Shown here piece by piece: positions 50,284 to 59,046 of a DNA stretch of 59,046 nucleotides. The stretch's first letter is position 1. Every line of letters begins with the position of its first letter. The stretch spans positions 1 to 59,046 of the forward strand of contig JADKFV010000027.1 of NCBI GenBank assembly GCA_016717325.1, written 5' to 3'. The DNA is from Bacteroidota bacterium. Its GTDB lineage: Bacteria; Bacteroidota; Bacteroidia; AKYH767-A; OLB10. The position numbers and the translations under genes are program-made. The notes under the pieces were generated by a model. It made no database searches, had not been told where the DNA came from, and was given only the letters and a program-made list of their open reading frames with translations.

Positions 50284-52108
50284 TCAACCTTGATTCATGA
50301 GATCAATATTTCGCTTCACAAAATTTGTAAGTGCCGGGCCTTTTAGCATACCTTTTTCTAATAATGCTAAATCGATAATGTGTTGCATGCTCGATTTTTG
50401 TGTATCGCTTTCAGAGATATTGAGCACCTTGTTCACCAACGGATGATTGGCATTTACTATCATATTAAAATTTTCGGGCATAGTGTTCATCCAGTCGTAC
50501 ATGCCGCCACCTGTTGCGCTCATCTCTTTCATTCTGCGCATAAATTCGTTTTGCGCTATCGTTACCGGTGCATCGGTTGGCTGCATGGCTTCGAACTGTA
50601 TGGTGTACTTATCTTTTTCTACCAGGCTAAGAATTACTTCTTTAATTGTAGTTTCCTGTTCCTCGGTAAGTGTCGATTTTGCTTTTTCGGTTTTGTTGAT
50701 GAGGTTGTCAATCACATCAGCATCGATGCGTGCAAAGGAAGCATTTTCCATTTTTTGCTCTATCATATTGAGGAAGTGCGAATCGAGCGGGCCATTCATC
50801 AGCAATACATCGTACCCACGGTTTTTTGCAGCCTCCACAAGACTATGGTGCGCCACAGCATCGTTGGTATAAAGATAAATGGTGCGTTTGTCTTTGTCTT
50901 CCTGATTTGGCTGTATGAGGGTTTTATATTCTTCGAAGGTGAAATATTTGCCATCGGTATTTTTTAGAAGGCAGAAATTTTTTGCACGGTCGTAAAACTT
51001 ATCATCACTAAGAATACCGTATTTGATAAAAATATTGAGGTCGTCCCATTTGGTTTCGAAATCGGCACGTTGCTCGTTAAATATTTCTTCGAGTTTGTCG
51101 GCAACCTTTTTAGTAATGTGAGAACTTATTTTTTTCACATTTCCATCGCTTTGCAAATAACTGCGCGAAACATTCAATGGAATATCGGGCGAATCGATAA
51201 CGCCATGCATGAGAGTTAAAAACTCTGGTACTATTCCTTCTACATTATCTGTAACAAAAACCTGATTGCAATACAGTTGTATTTTATTTTTCTGCATCAA
51301 ATCGGCATTGGGCTTGTGCTTGGGGAAGTATAACACCCCTGTAAGATTGAAAGGATAATCGACATTGAGGTGAATGTGAAATAATGGATTATCGTTAAAC
51401 GGATATAGTTCTTTGTAGAAAGCATTGTAATCTTCGGTGGTAAGGTCAGCAGGTTTTTTCTTCCATGCAGGTTGTGTATTGTTAATGGCTTTGTCCTCGA
51501 ACATTACAGTCACAGGCAAAAACTTGCAATACTTATCGAGCATGGTTTTAATGCGTGCAGCCTCGAGAAATTCTTCACTATCATCGTTTATATAAAGGGT
51601 TATTTCGGTACCGCGTTCAGCCTTTTTCAGTTTCTTCAAGCGTATAATCGGTGCTGCCATCGCAAGTCCATTTTACGGCAGGTGCATCTTTGTATGATTT
51701 GGTGATAAACTCCACTTTGCCGGCCACCATAAATGCGGAATAAAAACCAAGACCAAAATGACCGATTATTGGATTGTTTTCCGATTCGTTTTTATATTTT
51801 TCTAAAAATTCCTCGGCCCCCGAAAATGCAATTTGATTAATGTACTTTTCTACTTCATCATGCGTCATGCCTATACCACAGTCGCTAATGGTAAGGGTTT
51901 TGGCTTCTTTGTTTACAGCAACGGTAATGTTTGCATCGCCCACTTCGGTTTTGTTTTCACCGGCAATGGTTAGGGTTTTTAGCTTTTGAGTTGCATCTAC
52001 TGCATTGGATACTAACTCACGAAGAAATATTTCGTGGTCGCTGTAAAGAAATTTTTTAATGATGGGAAAAATGTTTTCGGAGTGTACCGATATTTTGCCT
52101 GCTGCCAT
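50284..52108 (-). CDS. htpG: Molecular chaperone HtpG (Hsp90), frame broken by a one-base insertion
   Basis: ATP-dependent Hsp90 chaperone. The N-terminal GHKL ATPase part (from 52108) has ELVSNAVDA, DCGIGM and GHFGLGFYSAFMV. It ends at a TGA at 51617 right after YTLEETEK; the rest, starting AERGTEITLYINDDSEEFLE, is open in another frame. Removing one base of the CC at 51621-51622 gives EETEKAERGTEITLYI, the family consensus, and a 607-residue protein of normal length. The middle and C-terminal domains appear complete (DSPDIPLNVSRSYLQSD, near-terminal NFVKRNIDLMNQG). Given the conservation throughout, a sequencing error is likelier than a pseudogene. Confidence 0.92.
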
Positions 52109-52278
52109 AATGTTATGTTTTTGTGTATGTGAAATTAAAATATTTGATTTTTAAGTGTCATCGCTAGCGTTCAAACCAAGTGCCATGTGGGGTGGATGTG
52201 ACAAAATTGCGGATGGACTACCTTGCAGGTGAATAAATTTAGCAATGAGTTGTTTAAAAAAAATCAAATTCAGCAATA

Positions 52279-53968
52279 CTATTGAATCACAATTTTGCTG
52301 TTTTCAATAATGCCATTATCATTTTTTATTTGATAAAAGTACATGCCGGGTTTTGCATTTAATTCGATTTCCGTTTTTGGATTTATGAGTTTAGTAGAGA
52401 ATATTTTTTCTCCCATCACATTGTAAATTTCGATGCTGGCTGCATTTTTATTTTTTACATTAATTGTAAAATTTCCATTTGATGGATTGGGATAGATGGA
52501 AAAATTTTGTGATTGATTTATTTGGAAAATACCAGTGGAAGTTTGTGAGAGTTTGAGGAGGAAGATTGTGCCTTTGGTATTACTCCCAGTTAATAAAGAC
52601 ACACCCGCCCCGGATCAAAATCAACAACACCCCAAAATGTACCCACCGCGTATACGTTTTTTTTGTCAATTGCAATTCCCGAAATAACATCACTTCCAAG
52701 ATCACCGAATGTATACGCTTTAATAAAATCTCCTGAACCTTCCAACTTAACAATAAAAATATCCAAGTTATTGTTTGGCGAAACTGCGTTATAAACTCCT
52801 ACGCCTGGGTTCAAATCGGATGTGCCATAAAAATGACCCGAAATAAAAATTTCTTCTGAAGCATCGAGTGCAATTCTTAATCCCCAATCGTTAGATCCTC
52901 CACCAATTGATTTTGCCCAAACAAAATTACCAGAGCTATCTAGTTTTGAAATAAACACATCCATAAATCCAGCTGACTTCATGCTAAAATTAGTTGTATC
53001 AGGGTTAAAATCGACACTATCAAAAAACACCCCAATGGAATAAACATTACCAGCGGAATCAACATCCAAATCAAATCCCCACTCATCATAGATACCCTTA
53101 AAAGATTTTGCCCAAATAAAATTACCTCCCGAATCAAGTTTTGAAATGAACGTATCGCTACCACCCATGACCGAATCAATGAATATGCCTATTGCGGGGT
53201 CGAAGTCAACTTTATCTTCAAAAGAACCTATGGTGTATATATTACCAAAACGATCTATTTTCATGGAATTTATTTGGTCATTTTTTTTACCCCCAAATGT
53301 TTTTAACCAATTAAATTTTCCATTAGAATCTAGTTTGACAATAAAAATATCATTGATACCTTTCGATATAACATTGGCCTTTCCAGGGCCAGGATTGAAG
53401 TCAACTTTACCAATAAAATTTCCAGCAACAAATACATTTTTATTATCATCGGTTTGCAAACCAACGCTAATGGCTGAGTATGATCCACAAAATGATTTGA
53501 CCCAAATAAATTTTCCATTTGAATCATACTTTGCAACAAAATAATCATCTGCACATGCCTGAATAAAATGGGCACTTGTATCAGGATCAAAATCTACAGT
53601 GTTAGTAAAATGGCCTGCCACAATTGTAGAATTGTCATTTGTACATAAAACCTGAAAGCTACCATACCATGGTAAAGAATCGATAGACTTTGCCCATATA
53701 AAAACTCCTTGGCTATTGAATTTGGAAATAAAAAATCCAATTCCTGCGGTGGGTGCGGTTAGATTAAAAGTATCTATTCCTGGATCGAAATCTACAGTGC
53801 CATAAAACCCGCCAATAGTGACGACATTGCCCACATTATCGATTGAAATGGAATGACTGCCCTCAATGGTGCGCGCATCCCACGATTTTGCCCAATTGAA
53901 ATTTTGAGCAGATATATTTGCATTTAGTAAACTTTGTAAAAATAAAAAGGCTGCAAATTTTTTTTCAT
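52279..53968 (-). CDS. SBBP-type beta-propeller-like T9SS secreted protein A, two frame breaks
   Basis: Built from repeats of about 50 residues (VDFDPG...DIFISKLDSSGNFVWAKSIGG), the SBBP repeat pattern, followed by a type A sorting domain (FSIYPNPSNGNFTINV ... ENSKIVIQ). The long central frame begins at 53834 without a signal peptide. The stretch upstream encodes a signal peptide (FAAFLFLQSLLNANISAQ) reached from an ATG at 53966-53968 if the A8 run (53958-53965) is A9. Near the end, GVVDFDPG and VSLLTGSN join if the CCCC at 52608-52611 has one more base. The repaired protein is 563 aa, identical in length to its neighbour paralogue. Function unknown; probably cell-surface. Confidence 0.82.
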
Positions 53969-54081
53969 ATTATAAAATTGAAATGATTAAAAATAAAATG
54001 ATTAATTATTTTTGGTTGTAATTATAAAAAGCAAAAATCGTACCCAGTTATTGAAAGTAAATTTTATCCATCAAGGGACTT

Positions 54082-55772
54082 TTATTGAATCACAATTTTG
54101 CTGTTTTCAATTATGCCATCATCATTTTTTATTTGATAAAAGTACATACCTGGTTTTGCATTTAATTCGATTTCCGTTTTTGGATTTATGAGTTTAGCAG
54201 AAAATATTTTTTCTCCCATCACATTATAAATTTCAAAGTTAGTTGCATTTTTATTTTTCACTTCAATTGTAAAATTTCCATTTGATGGATTGGGATAGAT
54301 GGAAAAGTTTTGTTGTTGACTTAGTTGGGAAATACCGGTGGAAGTTTGTGTTAGTTTCAGGAGGAAGGCACTTGAAAAAATGCTATTACAAGACAAATAA
54401 TATATACCAGAAGTGGGATCAATATCTAAAGAATCTTGAAAACCTCCAGTTACATATACATGCCTATCCGAATTAACAACTATTCCATTTCCATCGTCAT
54501 AACCAATTCCACCAATTGAAAAAGTCTGTATATAATTTCCAGCAGAATCTAACTGTGATAAATATATATCGTGGTATCCGTTAGAGTAAAAGTTTTCAGT
54601 TCCTGAATTTGGGTCAAAATCAATTTGACCCCCAAAATATCCGGTTGAATATATATCGCAATTACCCCCAACAGCTAAGCCATGTCCAACAGAATAGTCT
54701 GGCCCATCAAATGCTTTTGCAAATTTAAAATTGCCACTCGAATCAAATTTTGAAACGATGCGTTTTTGAATCCTATCGGTGTAATTGAACTAATATTATT
54801 GCTTGGATCAAAGTCAACGATTCCTTGAAACCAACCGGTTGAAACCAAATCGCCAGAGACATCTATTGCAATACTATTACCTCCATCACTATTAACGCCT
54901 CCAAATGATTTTGCCCAAATAAAATTTCCGTCACTATCCAGTTTGAAAATAAAAATATCTGTTAATCCGTTTGAAATTAAATTTGAGACACCAATATTTG
55001 GGTCAAAATCCACTGCGTTTGAAAAATGGCCAGTACAATAAACATCATCAAGTGGGGATAAAGCCAAATCTAAACCAACATCCCCCCCAGAACCTCCAAT
55101 TGCTTTGGCCCAAATAAATGAACCTGAATTAGTATACTTACTCACAAAAATATCTTGAGCGCCTATAGAAACTAAACCAAAAAACCCTTGTCCTGGATTG
55201 AAATCCACCACCCCTGCAAAAAAACCAGTTATAACCAAATTATTAGAATCATCAACCACGATTGAATTGCAATTATCATCACCATTGCCCCCAATTTTAT
55301 TTGCCCAAATAAAATTCCCCGCTGAATCCAATTTTAGAATAAAAATATCGTACGCACCTTGTGAAGTTAAATAATATGTAGTGGAAGAAGGATCAAAATC
55401 TACTGTGCTTTGGAACCATCCTGTTATGATTACATCTCCATTCAAATCAATAGCTACAGAGGTAACACCATCATTGTAAACATTTCCCCCAATTTGTTTA
55501 GCCCATAAAAAATTCCCATCTGAATCCAATTTCGAAACAAAAAGGTCATTAGTATCAACTGCTATTAAATTAAACAAGCCTATTCCAGGATCGAAATCTA
55601 CTACTCCACTTAGCAGACCTGCTGAATAAACATTACCACTATTATCTACAGCTAATGTAGTTGAGTAAGCAGACCCCATCCCTGTAAACCCTCTACCCCA
55701 CTCAAAATTTTGCCCATCAACATTTACAAAAAAACTTGCTACAAAAATTAAAGTGAACAATAATTTTTTCAT
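54082..55772 (-). CDS. SBBP-type beta-propeller-like T9SS secreted protein B, one frame break
   Basis: Paralogue of the gene downstream. Signal peptide MKKLLFTLIFVASFFVNVDG, then SBBP repeats (VDFDPGIGLFNL, DLFVSKLDSDGNFLWAKQIGG), ending in a type A sorting domain nearly identical to that of its neighbour (YPNPSNGNFTIEVKNKNA ... NSKIVIQ). The frame is lost after ITPIGFKN near 54756-54761; adding one base gives AFVSKFDSSGNFKFAKAF and the frame then runs on to the end. Repaired length 563 aa. The two genes are about 113 bp apart on the same strand and look like a tandem duplication. A promoter candidate lies 54-83 bp upstream. Confidence 0.85.
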
Positions 55773-55825
55773 ATTGTTGCGATTTTCATTTTTAGAAATA
55801 ATAAAAACGTTTTTTTTAATGGTGC

Positions 55826-55855
55826 TAAATATACAGTTTTAAGTTACACACCAAA
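55826..55855 (-). promoter_or_regulatory. Candidate promoter of the first SBBP gene
   Basis: On the minus strand TTTG (55852-55855), 18 bp, then TATATTTA (55826-55833), one base from the TAnnTTTG consensus. Spacing equals that of the act-cox promoter candidate. The leader to the start codon would be about 50 nt. Confidence 0.4.
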
Positions 55856-55951
55856 CAACTAAAACAAAAGCAGAGAAATTATTTATTTCTCAATAGCAAT
55901 TCAAAATAAAAGAAAAAATATTTTGCGAAAAGGGTAAATTTAAATTAAAAA

Positions 55952-56218
55952 TCACACCACATGCTCTTCAATAAACTGCATGAGCAAGATTGCCTTTTCT
56001 ATTGCATCCTCTTTGGTTTGGGCGGTGGTAGTAAAAGTTCCATCTTCAATATCTATCAATTCGTAATCGCCATCGGTTTGCTCGTAGCTTATGGTGTACT
56101 TTGCTTTTTTTGCAGCATCGTAATCGATATACACTTCAAACATATTTGTGCTGTGACCAAATACAAAGCAATCGTCAATCTCTTCTAATAAAGTCCAGCT
56201 GTTGGGAATTGGTGTCAT
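55952..56218 (-). CDS. Small acidic hypothetical protein, 88 aa
   Basis: Starts MTPIPNSWTLLEEIDDCFVF and ends with IEKAILLMQFIEEHVV. It has no signal peptide or membrane segment, is strongly acidic, and shows an alternating strand/helix pattern that could be a small alpha/beta domain (VYIDYDAAKKAKYTISYEQ, then a C-terminal helix). I do not recognise a family. It is isolated between the SBBP gene and the GNAT gene. Confidence 0.55.
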   Translation of the reverse strand: MTPIPNSWTLLEEIDDCFVFGHSTNMFEVYIDYDAAKKAKYTISYEQTDGDYELIDIEDGTFTTTAQTKEDAIEKAILLMQFIEEHVV

Positions 56219-56396
56219 GTTTTTATTTACAAAGATATGTTTTGTTTATATTGGCAAAATGCAAATTAGTTTTTGACTTAGAAGATGACAGTCGACCACA
56301 ATTTTTTTTAGTTATATGGAATAAAAAATTTATGTTCTAAAAAAATCAACTTTGGTTTACTATATATAGATAGCATTTACGCTAAAGCAGTAATCA

Positions 56397-57003
56397 TCAA
56401 AATGCAAATTCAAAAACTTCAAGAGGTTGCTGCAGTTTTGATAAATAATCGTTCTTCGATAATGAAAAAGTAGAAATGTCGCAATTCAATTCTTGAACAT
56501 ACATCCACGAATTTAATACGCCTTTATTTTCGAAGTGCAATTTTTCAACACTTTTTCCGATGCAATATTTCCTTGCATCGCTTCGGCTTTACTGCGTTGA
56601 TATGAAGAAACAGAAAAACCGTAACCGATAATCTTTCTCAATGCCTCGTAATGTATCCATTGTTCCAATGCACTGTCATAAGGTCATATACTATATGTGC
56701 GTGTTGTAAGTTATTAAAATTACTGAAACCAATAGTGCCAATAATGTTTGGTGTTCCTTTCAATGCCAATCCCCATCGTATTCCTAAACTGTTGATGTAG
56801 CGTTCATTAAACCAATCGATGTATTTTTGTGTATCTTCTTCGCAGCCAGGCGATTTAAGATTATAATATTTTACCACCATTTCATCTGACAAAAGTTTGA
56901 AAAGGTCGGGGCGGTGTATTTGTTTTATTTCCACAAAATCGAGCCGCTCGCTATGTAGTATTGGAAAAGTGTCCAATGGCATTCCATTATTGTGTGTGAT
57001 CAT
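56397..57003 (-). CDS. GNAT family N-acetyltransferase, two frame breaks
   Basis: From 57003 the first 121 codons show the RimJ/RimL-like GNAT pattern (ILHSERLDFVEI, NIIGTIGFSNF, IVYDLMTVHWNNGYIT) and stop at 56638-56640. One base missing at about 56644-56649 restores EALRKIIGYGFSVSS and GNIASEKVLK (the acetyl-CoA-site helix region). A second missing base in the T5 run at 56541-56545 restores KKLHFENKGVLNSW, and the frame then ends with FEFAF at 56397. Repaired length 202 aa, normal for the family. Substrate unknown (protein N-terminus, small amine or antibiotic). Both lesions are of the indel type seen elsewhere in the window. Confidence 0.75.
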
Positions 57004-57458
57004 TTTTTTACTTTACAATTAAATCTATCTCTGCTACCCGAAACGCTTAATCGCAAAGCAACCGCTCATCCTGTATTTGTATGCCGAAGAATTTTTTGTA
57101 AACATACGCATTTTTAATTTGGTTGTTGGGTTAGTGGGTTATTAAGTTGTTTGGTTTGTTATAAATGGATGATTGAGAACCGTTGTTGTTTTTTTATAAT
57201 TAAAATAATTTATACCAAAAAGTTAGGTTTTGAAAAAACTGACTTATAGTAATGGCTAACAGCTTCAAAAGAAAAATTTTCCAAAACCAAAGTTGTTTCG
57301 GTATAGAATGATGCATGATCATTTGCGTAGTATTTTTTCATGATAAATATCATAAAACATGGTTGAATATTTATCGCTATAATTGTGTGTTCTTTTAAAA
57401 GGGAATTTTTTTCGCATAAAAATGATTTTGAATATACATCAGATAAAAATACAAAATA
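57004..57458. other. Divergent intergenic region, no gene seen
   Basis: About 455 bp, AT-rich, between the GNAT gene and the transporter. A GGGTTAGTGGGTTATTAAG-like tract lies near 57126-57150. Short frames on the minus strand at 57210-57479 overlap the transporter start and look accidental. Confidence 0.5.
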
Positions 57459-58307
57459 ATGAATATGAATACTGATCACATCGACTTGTTGTTACCTCCC
57501 GAAATGGCGGAGCAAGCAGAACACGTAGGTGTTGTGAAAGCCAATATGCCTGCATTAAAAACCTTTATACTGGCTTTGCTTGCCGGGGCATTTATTGCCT
57601 TTGGTGCTATTTTCTCTACAACAGTTACGGCAGCAAGCACCCTACCTTATGGTGTAACAAAATTGTTGGGCGGTTTCGTTTTTAGCATTGGGCTTATACT
57701 TGTAATAATAGGTGGTGCCGAATTATTTACCGGCAACAATTTAATAGTAATGGCATGGGCCAACAAAAAAGTTAGCACTGTGCAAGTGTTACGAAATTGG
57801 TTTTTGGTATACATGGGCAACATGGCGGGCTCCTTTTTTATTGTTATTTTAATGTTGCTTTCGCATCAATATTTATTTGGTGGTGGTGGTGTAGGCATAA
57901 ATGCATTGAACATTGCCAAAGCAAAATGCGAATTAGATTTTATGCAGGCCATTTCATTGGGTGTGCTTTGCAATATTTTGGTTTGCCTTGCAGTATGGTT
58001 GTGTTACAGTGCTACCTCCACATCGGGAAAAATTTTGTCAATACTATTTCCGGTAACTGCATTTGTGGCCTGTGGTTTCGAACATAGTGTAGCAAATATG
58101 TATTACATACCACACGCCATTTTAATATTGAAATTTGGAGACCCAATATTTTTGTCATCGCTAAGCAATGCAGCACAATATACCGATACTATTACCTGGA
58201 GTAATTATTTTTTTACAAACTTAATTCCTGTAACAATTGGCAATATAATAGGCGGTGCATTTTTGGTAGGTATGGTTTACTGGTTTGTTTTTTTACGCAA
58301 AAAATAA
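57459..58307 (+). CDS. Formate/nitrite transporter (FNT) family channel
   Basis: 282 residues with six membrane helices. Family signature segments are visible: LLAGAFIAFGAIFSTT, GAELFTGNNLIVMAW and FVACGFEHSVANMYYIP, the last being the strongly conserved FNT motif with the pore-region His. It forms a pentameric inner-membrane channel for small monovalent anions (formate, nitrite, hydrosulfide or lactate); the exact substrate cannot be set without neighbours such as pfl, nir or a sulfite reductase, none of which are in view. The ATG at 57459 is used; a second ATG two codons later is equally possible. Confidence 0.93.
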   Translation: MNMNTDHIDLLLPPEMAEQAEHVGVVKANMPALKTFILALLAGAFIAFGAIFSTTVTAASTLPYGVTKLLGGFVFSIGLILVIIGGAELFTGNNLIVMAWANKKVSTVQVLRNWFLVYMGNMAGSFFIVILMLLSHQYLFGGGGVGINALNIAKAKCELDFMQAISLGVLCNILVCLAVWLCYSATSTSGKILSILFPVTAFVACGFEHSVANMYYIPHAILILKFGDPIFLSSLSNAAQYTDTITWSNYFFTNLIPVTIGNIIGGAFLVGMVYWFVFLRKK

Positions 58308-58381
58308 AATGCATTTGGCGATATAAAATTCATGTCTAAAATCAATTGAAAAAAAATTACTTGTAAATACTTATAGAAAAA

Positions 58382-58776
58382 ATGGAAGCATCACAAGATT
58401 TGTTTATCAACATAGGAAAAGCTTTTTATGCGATTGCAGCTGCCGACAAAGTGTAAGACCCTTAGAATTGGAAAGCTGCAAAAAATAATAAAATTGGATG
58501 CAACAAATAGATACAACAGAAAATAAAATTTTAAAAATGGGCCAAATCATTTGGTCAAAATTTGAACGGCTGCTTTCTCAAAATGCGAATGCACATGATT
58601 GCATTACAGAATTTAAAACATTTGTAAAAAATAATCCGCAGGAATTTAACGAGGAGTTGAAAAATTTAATAATGAAAACTGCCAATGCTATTGCCGATAT
58701 TTATGGTGGAAAAAACAAATCGGAATTATTTATGCTTTTGTCGATTCATAATGCATTGTTTGAGGAAAAAAAATAA
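58382..58776 (+). pseudogene. TerB-like small protein with about three frame breaks
   Basis: An ATG at 58382 opens MEASQDLFINIGKAFYAIAA, the typical TerB-like beginning, but stops at 58454-58456. Adding a base there gives RPLELE; adding another at about 58471 gives KLQKIIK; removing one (or adding two) near 58492-58497 joins the long frame that contains WSKFERLLSQNANAHD, NPQEFNEELKNLIMKTANAIAD and NALFEEKK. The pieces together give about 131 residues, a plausible single domain. Three lesions within about 50 bp make either true decay or a poor-quality consensus possible. TerB-like proteins are small helical, often metal-linked or membrane-stress proteins; the assignment is tentative. Confidence 0.5.
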
Positions 58777-58834
58777 TTGTATAAAATGGAATTGACAAAA
58801 AAATATTTTACTACCCGTTTACAAATAGAATAAA

Positions 58835-59046
58835 ATGAAAAATAAATTTAGTGTAACAAAATCATCGGGTTTAACCGAACCGTTTTCTATTAAAAAATTG
58901 CGCAGTTCACTTGCACATGCCAAAGCAAGCCCAGGCGAAATTGATGCTATTGTAAAAACACTTTTGCTTAAATTGTATCAGGGCATAAGCACAAAAAAAA
59001 TAAATGCCGAGGCGTTTCGTTTACTAAGACATCATTCAAAAATATG
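58835..59046 (+). CDS. ATP-cone domain protein, N-terminus only (runs off the window)
   Basis: About 70 residues are visible from the ATG at 58835. They match an ATP-cone: VTKSSGLTEPFSIKKLRSSL, then ASPGEIDAIVKTLLLKLYQG and ISTKKINAEAFRLLRH. ATP-cones are regulatory nucleotide-binding domains found at the start of ribonucleotide reductases, NrdR and, in Bacteroidota, some restriction-endonuclease-like proteins. There is no zinc ribbon before it, so it is not NrdR. Which of the others it is cannot be told from this part. Confidence 0.7.
   Translation, partial: MKNKFSVTKSSGLTEPFSIKKLRSSLAHAKASPGEIDAIVKTLLLKLYQGISTKKINAEAFRLLRHHSKI

Noticed and set aside
57210..57479. 89-codon minus-strand frame upstream of the FNT gene
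   Set aside because: It overlaps the transporter start codon, is AT-driven in composition, and resembles no known protein.

Overview
The window is from a Bacteroidota chromosome. The evidence is the alternative complex III operon actABCDEF running into coxB-coxA, type IX secretion (T9SS) sorting domains of both type A and type B, SprB and SBBP repeat proteins, a TonB-dependent receptor with a carboxypeptidase-regulatory N-terminus, a TAnnTTTG-type promoter, and AT-rich DNA. The order or family cannot be fixed from this sequence. I see no tRNA, rRNA, CRISPR array or complete transposase.

Layout. 1-2.9 kb: start of a secreted DUF4397-repeat protein running off the left edge. 3.4-4.8 kb: fumC. 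4.8-6.6 kb: gene-poor, with a nonsense-mutated TfoX/YjbR-like gene, a possible 51-aa membrane peptide and a decayed T9SS protein tail. 6.7-15.5 kb: methylmalonyl-CoA mutase-type catalytic subunit, small membrane protein, TMTC-like glycosyltransferase/TPR protein, VOC protein, EI24/CysZ-like protein with ogt, and a TonB receptor. 15.5-16.3 kb: a MITE-like element inserted beside a 169-bp tandem array. 16.4-21.9 kb: dprA and a 1303-aa surface protein. 22.2-33.4 kb (minus strand): the respiratory operon actABCDEF-coxB-coxA. 33.9-34.2 kb: a second, internally duplicated copy of the MITE-like element. 34.4-49.3 kb (minus strand): a beta-helix protein and a giant protein of about 3,890 aa with about 30 SprB repeats. 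49.6-50.2 kb: clustered palindromic repeats. 50.3-55.8 kb: htpG and two paralogous SBBP-repeat T9SS proteins. 55.9-59.0 kb: small hypothetical protein, GNAT acetyltransferase, formate/nitrite transporter, broken TerB-like gene, and the start of an ATP-cone protein.

How genes work together. ActA-F oxidise menaquinol and pass electrons through haems c to the CoxA/CoxB oxidase, so one transcription unit encodes the terminal aerobic chain. FumC (TCA cycle) and the mutase subunit (propionate/succinyl-CoA) are nearby central metabolism genes. The cell-surface proteins (DUF4397, choice-of-anchor L, beta-helix, SprB, two SBBP proteins) would be exported by Sec and most then by T9SS; the T9SS machinery itself is not here.

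A major caveat: at least eight genes carry small frame-breaking indels, many in homopolymers, including essential or highly conserved ones (coxA, actF, htpG). After one-base repairs the proteins become full length, and the two SBBP paralogues both become exactly 563 aa. This points to sequencing error more than gene decay, and I give the repaired extents.
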